Of a stretch of 64,000 nt of DNA, positions 56,927 to 64,000 are shown piece after piece. The DNA lies in assembly GCF_001307105.1 (NCBI RefSeq), contig NZ_LGYN01000001.1, positions 744,001 through 808,000 of the forward strand. Reading direction: 5' to 3'. Every line of letters starts with the position of its first letter. Position 1 is the stretch's first letter. The stretch comes from Bacillus australimaris. Lineage in GTDB: Bacteria; Bacillota; Bacilli; Bacillales; Bacillaceae. The notes under the pieces are model-generated. The model saw nothing but the letters and a program-made list of their open reading frames with translations. It searched no databases and was not told the DNA's origin. The translations under genes and the position numbers were made by a program.

Positions 56927-59227
56927 ATGAAAAGAAGGCAGTATAAATTTTATTATAAGCTTGTGACGTTTTTTTTCATGCTTAGTACGATTCCTGTTAT
57001 CATTGTCGGTATTTTTTCTTATCAGCATTCCCAAAAAACAGCTCTTGAAAATATCTCAAATGAAAAGCTGGACAGCGTCAAACAAACACAATCCACAATT
57101 GAGCATATTTTAAAGACCGTTGATCATTCTCTCACTCACTATGTCAGTTCGCCGCCTCTCCTTCAAACACTGGCAGAACCTTTAAATCCAGACCAATTCC
57201 AGCTTTATAATCAAGTACAGCAGGAACTGAACTACCTGCAAACCTTTGACACCGATCTTTCCAACATTACACTCGTCAGTAAAATGGAAGACTGGTACAT
57301 GAACAATTCGGGACTTTATCATGTTACAAACGGAGAACAAGAAAAAGCGTTAACCTCTTACCTCAATATTCCAAGTCACTCCAGCTGGGCACTTGAAGAG
57401 AATAATTCACTTGTTGCGACCAAAGAAGGAAAAACGTCCTTTTGCAAGTACAATGTGAACTTAATCAAACAGCTGCCTATGAACAGCGTTCAAAAAAAAG
57501 GAATTGCTGTCGCCAGCATTCCAAGCTGCGTGATTGCTGAGAACATGCCTGATTTCTCCCAATCTGATAGTATGTTGGTCATTGATACAAACGGAAAAGT
57601 GCTACTACATAATCGCAAAGAACAAATTGGTGAATCGCTAAATAATCAAGGTTTCGTCAAACATGTGCTCTCACTAGAAAAACGATCAGGGCAGTTTGAC
57701 ATGAAGATCGACGAACTAAACTATCAAATCACATTTCAAAAATCAGATTATAACGAATGGACGTACCTCTCCTTTGTTTCCATTCCAGAACTCAAGCAGC
57801 AAACGAAATCAATTGGGTGGATTACCTTTATTATCTGCGCTATTTTGTTAGCGCTTTCATTACTGTTTTCATGGTTTGGTTCTAGACACTTTTATAAGCC
57901 CATCCGCTTATTATACGAGTCCTTTGCACGCAATGAATCTTTTTTGCAAAAGCAGCCTTTTCAAAATGAATTTGAGTTAATCGAATCGAGTATTAAACAA
58001 ATGAAAGATCAAAACCATGATTTAGAGGAACGTATTGAGCAGCAAGTGACACACTTACAGCAATACTTTATGGTACGGCTGCTGCTTGGAAAGCTGACAG
58101 AAGAAGAAATTAACAACCGTTTTCAAAGCTTAGGCTTTCCTCAAGGCTGGTCACATTTAGCCATGCTAGTGACTCAAATCGATACATTAAAAGGAACACC
58201 GTATGAAAAAAAGGATGCGGACTTGCTTTTATTTGCGATCAATGGACTGATTGAGCAAATTATTCCGAAAGAAGAGCACCTTCAGCCAACCGTTGTCAAT
58301 CAGCATCAAACGACGATTATCCTCAATCAATCAAAATCAGATGAAGAGTTTACTGAATACTTAAATCAATTAGCAGAAACCATTCAGCATCGTATCGAGG
58401 AAGAGCTTGGTTTATCGATCAGCATCGGGATCAGCCGCCAGTTTAAAGAGCTCGCAATGGCGAAACATGCGTACATCGAAGGAAAAGAAGCCTTAAAATA
58501 CCGACTCAAAGCAGAGAAAAAATCCATTATCCTATATGAGCATATCCAGCAAGGAAAGACGTTTAAAACCCATTTTCCAAAGCAGCTGCAGCATGATTTA
58601 TTTGATGCGGTGAAAGCTGGCGATCAAGGCAAGGCGGATCACTATTTACATGTGCTCCTGCAGTCCATTTTCTCTAAAAATGCAGGCCCCCACGAATACC
58701 ATATTGCCCTCGCCCGCTTTTTAAACAACTTAATAGAGCTGATGCATTTGCTTGGCATTGAATTATTTGAGGTTGAAGACAACAAAATGCTCTATGATAC
58801 GATTTTCGAATTTAAAACCTTTGAAGATACAGAGGCATGGCTGAAACACGAGATCATTCGGCCAATTATTGACCAGCTTGCTGCACGTGAAGACTCACAA
58901 TACAAAAACATCTCAGAAAAAATCATTCATATCATTCATCAAGAATTCGACTCAGATCTCACATTGGATGAAATCGCCACACGACTGCATTACAACCCGA
59001 ATTATTTAAGTAGTATTTTCAGAAAGGAAATGGATATCTCCTTTAGTGAATATCTCTCATCCTACAGACACCATGTCGCCAAAAACTGGCTTGTCGAGAC
59101 CGATATGTCCGTCAAAGAAATTTCAGAAAAACTGAAGTATAAAAACCCGCAAAATTTCATCCGGTCCTTTAAAAAGCTAGAAGGCACAACCCCTGGGAAG
59201 TACCGCGATCAGAAAAAAGGCACATAA
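56927..59227 (+). CDS. ytdP: AraC-family membrane-bound regulator YtdP
   Basis: A 766-residue transcriptional regulator with two membrane segments (about 14-34 and 295-318) bounding an extracellular sensor domain, a linker with HAMP-like helices and a cryptic GGDEF-like stretch, and a C-terminal AraC HTH (DLTLDEIATRLHYNPNYLSSIFRKEMDISFSEYLSSYRHHVAKNWLVETDMSVKEISEKLKYKNPQNFIRSFKKLEGTTPGKYR). It probably senses a pectin fragment outside the cell and activates yte/ytc genes. I chose the ATG at 56927 after GGGGGG; the upstream ATG overlaps that site. Divergent from yteP. Confidence 0.9.
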   Translation: MKRRQYKFYYKLVTFFFMLSTIPVIIVGIFSYQHSQKTALENISNEKLDSVKQTQSTIEHILKTVDHSLTHYVSSPPLLQTLAEPLNPDQFQLYNQVQQELNYLQTFDTDLSNITLVSKMEDWYMNNSGLYHVTNGEQEKALTSYLNIPSHSSWALEENNSLVATKEGKTSFCKYNVNLIKQLPMNSVQKKGIAVASIPSCVIAENMPDFSQSDSMLVIDTNGKVLLHNRKEQIGESLNNQGFVKHVLSLEKRSGQFDMKIDELNYQITFQKSDYNEWTYLSFVSIPELKQQTKSIGWITFIICAILLALSLLFSWFGSRHFYKPIRLLYESFARNESFLQKQPFQNEFELIESSIKQMKDQNHDLEERIEQQVTHLQQYFMVRLLLGKLTEEEINNRFQSLGFPQGWSHLAMLVTQIDTLKGTPYEKKDADLLLFAINGLIEQIIPKEEHLQPTVVNQHQTTIILNQSKSDEEFTEYLNQLAETIQHRIEEELGLSISIGISRQFKELAMAKHAYIEGKEALKYRLKAEKKSIILYEHIQQGKTFKTHFPKQLQHDLFDAVKAGDQGKADHYLHVLLQSIFSKNAGPHEYHIALARFLNNLIELMHLLGIELFEVEDNKMLYDTIFEFKTFEDTEAWLKHEIIRPIIDQLAAREDSQYKNISEKIIHIIHQEFDSDLTLDEIATRLHYNPNYLSSIFRKEMDISFSEYLSSYRHHVAKNWLVETDMSVKEISEKLKYKNPQNFIRSFKKLEGTTPGKYRDQKKGT

Positions 59228-59233
59228 GACAAA

Positions 59234-59267
59234 AAGTCCCGCTCTAAACAAGAAAGCGGGACTTTTT
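59234..59267. terminator. Bidirectional terminator, ytdP / ytcD
   Basis: AAAAAGTCCCGCT / AGCGGGACTTTTTT hairpin between the convergent genes. Confidence 0.9.
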
Positions 59268-59639
59268 TTATTTAAACTGTTCATTCAAGATGCTGTCTTC
59301 CAGCACTGAAAGCGGCTCTCCATACACACGTTCAATATGAGCTGCTCCCCAATCGCATAGTGCATTGAGGATTTTTTCGAGCGACTGTCCGTATTCACTT
59401 AATTCATATTCCACTTTAGGCGGCACCTGTTCATAGACAATTCGGTTAATGACCCCATCACTTTCAAGCTCTCTCAACTGCTGCGTGAGCATTTTTTGTG
59501 TGATGTTTGGCATGAGCCGCTTCAATTCACTCGTACGTTTTTTTCCATGTGTCAAATGACATAAAATCACGCACTTCCACTTCCCACCAATGACCTCAAG
59601 TGTTGCTTCCACAGAGATATTATATTTCTTCTTTTCCAT
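59268..59639 (-). CDS. ytcD: HxlR-family transcriptional regulator YtcD
   Basis: A 123-residue MarR-like HxlR regulator: EATLEVIGGKWKCVILCHLTHGKKRTSELKRLMPNITQKMLTQQLRELESDGVINRIVYEQVPPKVEYELSEYGQSLEKILNALCDW. Cysteines in KCVILC could be redox sensors as in HypR/YodB, which is inference. I chose the ATG at 59639 after GAGGAGTGA; the longer frame crosses the promoter region. It is divergent from ytbD and very likely controls it. Confidence 0.88.
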   Translation of the reverse strand: MEKKKYNISVEATLEVIGGKWKCVILCHLTHGKKRTSELKRLMPNITQKMLTQQLRELESDGVINRIVYEQVPPKVEYELSEYGQSLEKILNALCDWGAAHIERVYGEPLSVLEDSILNEQFK

Positions 59640-59691
59640 CAAATGTTCACTCCTCTTTGTACGAATAGGCACTTTTTAGTACCTATATTAC

Positions 59692-59711
59692 AAAAAAGTA
59701 CGTACTTTTTT
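59692..59711. promoter_or_regulatory. Palindromic operator between ytcD and ytbD
   Basis: AAAAAAGTACGTACTTTTTT is a perfect 20-bp palindrome in the short divergent promoter region of ytcD and ytbD. A weaker GTAC half-site lies at 59680-59683. HxlR regulators bind such GTAC-type inverted repeats, so this is the likely YtcD operator. Confidence 0.7.
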
Positions 59712-59794
59712 TTTCGTCATCTATGTTAGATAATAACTCTTGCCGATCGGAATCGTCTATCAAAATGTCATCACAGAAGGATGTGAATTTACGA

Positions 59795-60982
59795 ATGAAG
59801 AATAGTCAAAACCACTTTGCTCTTCTCGCACTAGCGATTAGTGCCTTTGCTATAGGAACAACTGAGTTCATCAGTGTCGGGCTTTTACCAATGATTTCAG
59901 AGGACTTTGGAGTAAGCGTCAGCCAGGCGGGCTGGACCGTCTCTTTATATGCTCTTGGTGTCACATTTGGCGCGCCTATTTTAACTTCTCTTACTTCAAC
60001 GATGAACAGAAAGACGTTGCTTTTGCTCATTATGCTCGTCTTTTTGCTAGGAAATACACTCGCCACCATCGCCCCGACTTTTCCCGTACTGTTAATTGGA
60101 CGGGTGATTTCAGCCTTATCCCATGGAATCTTCATGTCCATTGGCTCTACGATTGCTGCAAGCCTTGTGGTGAAAGAAAAACGGGCAAGCGCCATCGCCT
60201 TTATGTTCACTGGTTTAACCGTCGCGACTGTGACAGGCGTGCCATTCGGAACATTTCTTGGCCATGAGTTCGGCTGGCGGACGTCATTTGGTGTGATTGT
60301 TGTGATTGGACTGATCGCTCTGATATCTAACTATTTTCTTGTGCCATCTCAATTAAAGCAGGGCGTGAAAACATCATTTAAGGATCAAGCTGTCCTATTA
60401 AAAACAAAAAGAATCCTGCTCTTATTTGTTATTACAGCAACAGGATATGGAGGAACCTTTGTTGTCTTCACGTATTTATCTCCTCTTTTGCAGCATGTGA
60501 CAGGGCTTGCACCTGAAGCGGTCGCCTTGATCCTGCTTTTATATGGAATCACGATTGCAGCCGGTAATGTCATTGGAGGAAAAGCTGCTAATGGGCAGCC
60601 GATAAAAGCACTGATTTATATGTTTATCATCCAAAGCATCATCTTGTTTATTCTTAGCTTCACTGCTGGATTCACAGTGTTAGGCATTGGAACCGTCATG
60701 CTGATGGGGCTGTTTGCTTTCATGAATGTACCAGGATTGCAAGTAGCCGTCGTTGATTTTGCCGAAAGATATACCCCCGGAGCAGTCGACGTCGCATCAG
60801 CTATGAATATCGCTGCCTTTAATGCCGGTATCGCCATCGGCTCATATTTAGGCGGCGTCGTCACAGATACACTTGGGCTTGTGCATACAGGCTGGGTCGG
60901 GGGCATCATGGTCCTCATCGCAGCGATTCTTACAATGATCAGTTATCAAATGGAACAAAAAGAACAAACACAAACCATCTAA
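59795..60982 (+). CDS. ytbD: MFS drug/sugar efflux transporter YtbD
   Basis: A 395-residue major-facilitator transporter (DHA1 group, close to YdhP/AraJ-like efflux pumps) with 12 membrane segments. The start of the fold is FALLALAISAFAIGTTEFISVGLLPMISEDFGVSVSQAGWTVSLYALGVTFGAPILTSLTS; ALSHGIFMSIGSTIAA and FTGLTVATVTGVPFGTFLG are also typical. I chose the ATG at 59795 (MKNSQNHF), nine bases after AAGGATGTG. It is read with ytbE, 13 bases downstream. Confidence 0.88.
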   Translation: MKNSQNHFALLALAISAFAIGTTEFISVGLLPMISEDFGVSVSQAGWTVSLYALGVTFGAPILTSLTSTMNRKTLLLLIMLVFLLGNTLATIAPTFPVLLIGRVISALSHGIFMSIGSTIAASLVVKEKRASAIAFMFTGLTVATVTGVPFGTFLGHEFGWRTSFGVIVVIGLIALISNYFLVPSQLKQGVKTSFKDQAVLLKTKRILLLFVITATGYGGTFVVFTYLSPLLQHVTGLAPEAVALILLLYGITIAAGNVIGGKAANGQPIKALIYMFIIQSIILFILSFTAGFTVLGIGTVMLMGLFAFMNVPGLQVAVVDFAERYTPGAVDVASAMNIAAFNAGIAIGSYLGGVVTDTLGLVHTGWVGGIMVLIAAILTMISYQMEQKEQTQTI

Positions 60983-60995
60983 AGGAGTTTTTATT

Positions 60996-61835
60996 ATGGA
61001 ACATTTACAAAGTACAAAAACATTAAACAATGGAGTCCGCATGCCAGGCTTTGGCCTTGGTGTATTCCAGGTAGAAGATGGAGCAGAATTAATTGATGCA
61101 GTCAAAACAGCCATTCAATTAGGCTATCGCAGTATTGATACAGCATCTATTTATGGCAATGAGGAAGGTGTTGGCCGAGGCATCCAGCTTGGTTTAGCAG
61201 AAACAGGACTAAGCCGCGAGGATATCTTTGTAACATCAAAGGTGTGGAATGCCGATTTAGGCTATGAATCCACACTAAAGGCATACGAAGAAAGTTTGAA
61301 AAAACTTCAGCTTGACTACCTTGATCTGTATTTAATCCATTGGCCTGTTGAAGGAAAATATAAGGAAGCATGGCGTGCACTTGAAACCTTGTATCGTGAA
61401 GGAAAAGTCAGAGCGATCGGTGTGAGCAACTTCCAGCCGCATCATCTAGACGAGCTATTAAAAGATGCAGACGTCATACCAGCTATCAATCAAGTAGAGT
61501 TTCATCCAAAGCTTACGCAGGAAACACTCTATACGTATTTGAACACACATGGCATTCAAATGGAAGCTTGGTCACCGCTGATGCAAGGTGAACTGCTGCA
61601 TCACCCGCTGATTACAGAGCTGGCAAACACATACGGTCAAACACCTGCTCAAATTATTTTGCGCTGGGATGTGCAAAAAGGTGTCATCACCATCCCAAAA
61701 TCGACGAAACCACATCGTTTAAAGGAAAACGCTGATATTTTTGATTTTGTTTTATCTGAAGAGGATATGAAGCGACTTTCTGATTTAAATGAAAACAAAC
61801 GTATCGGTCCAGATCCAGACAACTTCGACTTTTAA
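60996..61835 (+). CDS. ytbE: Aldo/keto reductase YtbE
   Basis: A 279-residue NADPH-dependent aldo/keto reductase, TIM-barrel fold. Catalytic tetrad: Asp in YRSIDTASIYGNEEGVG (near 48) with its Tyr, Lys in VTSKVWNADLGY (near 78), His in LDLYLIHWPVEG (near 110). NADPH contacts are in IPKSTKPHRLKENADIFDF near 235. B. subtilis YtbE reduces methylglyoxal and other aldehydes. The start follows AAAGGAG. Its pairing with an efflux pump under an HxlR regulator suggests a detoxification module. Confidence 0.92.
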   Translation: MEHLQSTKTLNNGVRMPGFGLGVFQVEDGAELIDAVKTAIQLGYRSIDTASIYGNEEGVGRGIQLGLAETGLSREDIFVTSKVWNADLGYESTLKAYEESLKKLQLDYLDLYLIHWPVEGKYKEAWRALETLYREGKVRAIGVSNFQPHHLDELLKDADVIPAINQVEFHPKLTQETLYTYLNTHGIQMEAWSPLMQGELLHHPLITELANTYGQTPAQIILRWDVQKGVITIPKSTKPHRLKENADIFDFVLSEEDMKRLSDLNENKRIGPDPDNFDF

Positions 61836-61839
61836 TCAA

Positions 61840-61876
61840 AAACACCTCCGCTTTTTGCTGCGCGGGGGTGTTTTCA
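61840..61876. terminator. Bidirectional terminator, ytbE / ytcQ
   Basis: AAAACACCTCCGC / GCGGGGGTGTTTT hairpin between the convergent genes, with a ten-base loop. Confidence 0.88.
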
Positions 61877-61880
61877 TTGA

Positions 61881-63380
61881 TCATTTTGATTTTTTAAAGG
61901 AAGCTTCGTATTCTTCAATGATTTTATTTCCACCATTTGATTTCCACTTCTCTACATCTTTCTTAAATTGTTCTTCACTTATGTCTCCAAGAATGAATTT
62001 ATACGTCGCATCATCGATGATTTTTTTCAATTCGTTTCCTCGCTCTGATGCTGTTGCCGAATACAGGCTTTCGGCAGGATTGGCGACAATGATATCTTTA
62101 TTGTCTTCTTCTAGTTCTTCATATTTTGTACGAACCGCATCTCCTTTATTTTTCAAGTAACGTTTATCAATGCCCACAAGACTAACGAGCGGCTGTACAT
62201 CTGTCTGCCAGCTTTTCACTTGGCTTTCTTCCCTAACAAACGTATTTCCTTCTTCCTTCTTATAATGCTTGCCATCGATACCGTACGTCATGAGCCCATA
62301 TACATCCTCTTCGGCAATACGGTCAAAGAAGGCCAAAATCCGCTTTAATTCTGCCTCAGATTTCACACTTGTTTTAGGGAATGCGAAGATTCCATTATGA
62401 CCACCAGATGCCCATACACGTTCTTTGCCATCTGGGCCTTTGATTCGGTTGATGATATCTACTTCCATGTTTTTATCTGTTGCATCATCTCTCAAGTTCA
62501 CCGCATCAACCATATTTCCAACATAGATGCCTGCTTTTCCTTGTGAGAATAATTCCTGCTGCTGTGTTTTGCTTGTCACAGGGAAATCTTTATTGATAAA
62601 GCCATTGTCACGCAGCTTTTTCATGTATTTCATTGTATTCATGTACTCATCTGTCATAAAATCAGGCGTGAATTTCCCGTTTTCTTCTTTCCAGTCTGTT
62701 GGCATGCCTTCATATGAACCAAGTGTTTTAAATGCCCCATAAATCAAATCGTTTCGATCCGTAAAGCCAATTGTATCGGCCTTTCCGTTTTGATTCGGGT
62801 CTTTCTCAGTAAAGGCTTTGGCTACTTCATACAGATCATCCAATGTTTTTGGTGTATCCAAATTTAAATTTTCAAGCCAATCCTTTCGAATGACAATCCC
62901 TTGTCTTGAAAGTGGTCTTTCTCTATAGATACCATAAAGCTTGCCGTCTATAGAGGCGTTTTTATTAATCAGTTCGTTCATCTTACTTAAATTTGGATAA
63001 TCCTTTAAATACGGACCGACTTCCCAGAACATGCCTGATCTGAACGCGTTAATGGCAGACGAATTTTTAATGTCTTGAATCGTCACAATTTGCGGGAGAT
63101 TCCCTGCGGCAAGTGCGGAATTTAAACGATCTTCCTTCACAGCATCCGGTACCCACGTAATATCAAGCTCTGTATTTGTGAGCTTCTCAATCTCTTTTAA
63201 AACTGAATCTTTCGGCGGCTGCTGATGATATAAAATGGCCATCCATGTCAGCTTCACCTTTTTGTCTAAATCAACCTTCTCATCTGATGAATTTGCTCCT
63301 TTACTTGAACATGCTGACAAAATACCGCTTGCTGCAAATAACAGGACGAACGCAATCAGCCATAATTTCTTTCTCCCCAT
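61881..63380 (-). CDS. ytcQ: Substrate-binding lipoprotein YtcQ of a carbohydrate ABC importer
   Basis: A 499-residue solute-binding protein with signal peptide and lipobox LSAC (lipidated Cys24), family 1 type. Typical stretches are [37 protein letters not shown] near 40 and [45 protein letters not shown] near 150. It should bind rhamnogalacturonan disaccharides outside the cell and deliver them to YteP-YtcP. I chose the ATG at 63380, five bases after GGAGGG. It lies 25 bases after ytcP. Confidence 0.92.
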   Translation of the reverse strand: MGRKKLWLIAFVLLFAASGILSACSSKGANSSDEKVDLDKKVKLTWMAILYHQQPPKDSVLKEIEKLTNTELDITWVPDAVKEDRLNSALAAGNLPQIVTIQDIKNSSAINAFRSGMFWEVGPYLKDYPNLSKMNELINKNASIDGKLYGIYRERPLSRQGIVIRKDWLENLNLDTPKTLDDLYEVAKAFTEKDPNQNGKADTIGFTDRNDLIYGAFKTLGSYEGMPTDWKEENGKFTPDFMTDEYMNTMKYMKKLRDNGFINKDFPVTSKTQQQELFSQGKAGIYVGNMVDAVNLRDDATDKNMEVDIINRIKGPDGKERVWASGGHNGIFAFPKTSVKSEAELKRILAFFDRIAEEDVYGLMTYGIDGKHYKKEEGNTFVREESQVKSWQTDVQPLVSLVGIDKRYLKNKGDAVRTKYEELEEDNKDIIVANPAESLYSATASERGNELKKIIDDATYKFILGDISEEQFKKDVEKWKSNGGNKIIEEYEASFKKSK

Positions 63381-63405
63381 AAGATCCCTCCGTTGTTCCA
63401 TCTTT

Positions 63406-64000
63406 TTAACCCTTTACAGAACCTAGTAATGCCCCTTTGTTGAAATGCTTTTGAATAAATGGATAGACAAGCAGAACCGGAATGGTTGCCACAACAATAA
63501 CTGCCATTTTAATTGTCTGGTCTGGTGGTGGTGTGGATGAGCCCATATCCGACATATCTCCCTGCATTCCGCTTGAGACAATGACGATCTGCCTTAGCAG
63601 CACCTGAATCGGCCATTTTACTGAATCATTTAAATACAGAATGGCGGTCATGTACGTATTCCAATACGTCACTGCATAAAAAAGTGAAATGGTCGCAATG
63701 GCTGGCAAAGAAAGTGGCAGCACAATTTTAAAGAAAATCCCTAAATCGTTACAGCCATCCATCTTCGCAGACTCCTCAAGACTTGCCGGTATGTTTTGAA
63801 AGAAGTTTTTCAATATGATCAAATTGAATGCATTGATGGCAACCGGTAGAATAAGTGACCAATAGGTATCAAGCAAACCTAGTGTTTTCACCACAATAAA
63901 CGTCGGAATCATCCCTCCGCTAAACAGCATGGTGAAAACAACAAGAAACATCAATGTTCTCCGGCCTTTTAACTCCTGACGAGACAGCCCGTATGCCATA
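63406..64000 (-). CDS. ytcP: ABC transporter permease YtcP (MalG/LplC type), 5' end outside window
   Basis: The C-terminal 198 residues or so of a sugar-importer permease. It shows [49 protein letters not shown], the EAA loop [30 protein letters not shown] (near 95-120 of the visible part) and a C-terminus [15 protein letters not shown] common to this family. Four membrane segments are visible. It pairs with YteP to form the channel, although here the two genes are 7 kb apart. Confidence 0.9.
   Translation of the reverse strand, partial: MAYGLSRQELKGRRTLMFLVVFTMLFSGGMIPTFIVVKTLGLLDTYWSLILPVAINAFNLIILKNFFQNIPASLEESAKMDGCNDLGIFFKIVLPLSLPAIATISLFYAVTYWNTYMTAILYLNDSVKWPIQVLLRQIVIVSSGMQGDMSDMGSSTPPPDQTIKMAVIVVATIPVLLVYPFIQKHFNKGALLGSVKG

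Noticed and set aside
59640-59722. YtcD and YtbD longer N-termini from upstream starts
   Set aside because: Both would run through the palindromic operator and promoter region; the internal ATGs have good ribosome binding sites and family-like N-termini.

Overview
The window looks like a chromosomal core segment of a Bacillus of the B. pumilus / B. safensis / B. altitudinis group. Gene order follows the B. subtilis ytb-ytx region (nifZ, braB, ezrA, hisJ, yttP, ytsP, rpsD, tyrS, acsA/acuABC, ccpA, aroA, ytxGHJ, murC, sftA, ytpPQR, ytoQ, ytoP, ytzB, malS, ytnP, trmB, ytzH, ytmP, ytlRQP, ytkP, ytjP, pbuO, ytzE, ytzG, ytgP, ytfP, opuD, yteTSRP, ytdP, ytbDE, ytcQP). The 215-residue secreted lipase at 10.8-11.4 kb is of the type known from B. 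pumilus. All assignments come from reading the sequence and from memory of these families; no database search was run. I see no rRNA or tRNA gene, CRISPR array, prophage or IS transposase.

Layout. 1-4 kb: partial cysteine desulfurase and two tandem BraB branched-chain amino-acid carriers. 4-9 kb: EzrA (cell division), HisJ (histidine synthesis), TetR regulator YttP, free-methionine-sulfoxide reductase YtsP, ribosomal protein S4 with a long leader. 9-12 kb: a species-variable stretch with an orphan membrane protein, an isochorismatase-fold hydrolase, a lipase and an ABM-fold monooxygenase. 12-18 kb: tyrS behind a tyrosine T-box, acetyl-CoA synthetase acsA and the divergent acuABC operon that controls it. 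18-24 kb: CcpA, the DAHP synthase/chorismate mutase fusion, the stress operon ytxGHJ with recognisable SigH and SigB promoters, and murC. 24-32 kb: DNA translocase SftA, a PfoR/EIIC-like membrane protein followed by ytpP-ytpQ-ytpR, ytoQ, aminopeptidase ytoP and ytzB. 32-45 kb: malic enzyme, lactonase YtnP, TrmB, ytzH/ytmP, lipid-kinase homologue, RNA phosphodiesterase, cysteine synthase, S51 peptidase, PepV-like dipeptidase, purine permease PbuO, DeoR-type ytzE. 45-51 kb: pseudouridine synthase, MOP-family flippase, flavoprotein, betaine carrier OpuD, CbrC-like protein. 51-64 kb: Cse60, rhodanese and a rhamnogalacturonan-utilisation region (yteU-T-S-R-P, regulator ytdP, ytcQ, ytcP), with an HxlR-controlled ytcD/ytbDE module between its two halves.

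Many starts were corrected from the longest open frame to the ATG/GTG/TTG with a proper Shine-Dalgarno sequence. The points most worth a second look are: (i) two 124-bp elements with 9-bp terminal inverted repeats, each flanked on both sides by a copy of the local terminator hairpin, plus a 67-bp shortened relative; (ii) ytzH and ytmP, which converge on a shared TTAA and appear to have their only terminators beyond each other's 5' ends; (iii) a four-cysteine cluster in the YteT oxidoreductase; (iv) matching CodY-like boxes before both braB copies; (v) acsA with no terminator of its own upstream of the tyrS T-box. I found no clear undescribed defence or biosynthetic system.
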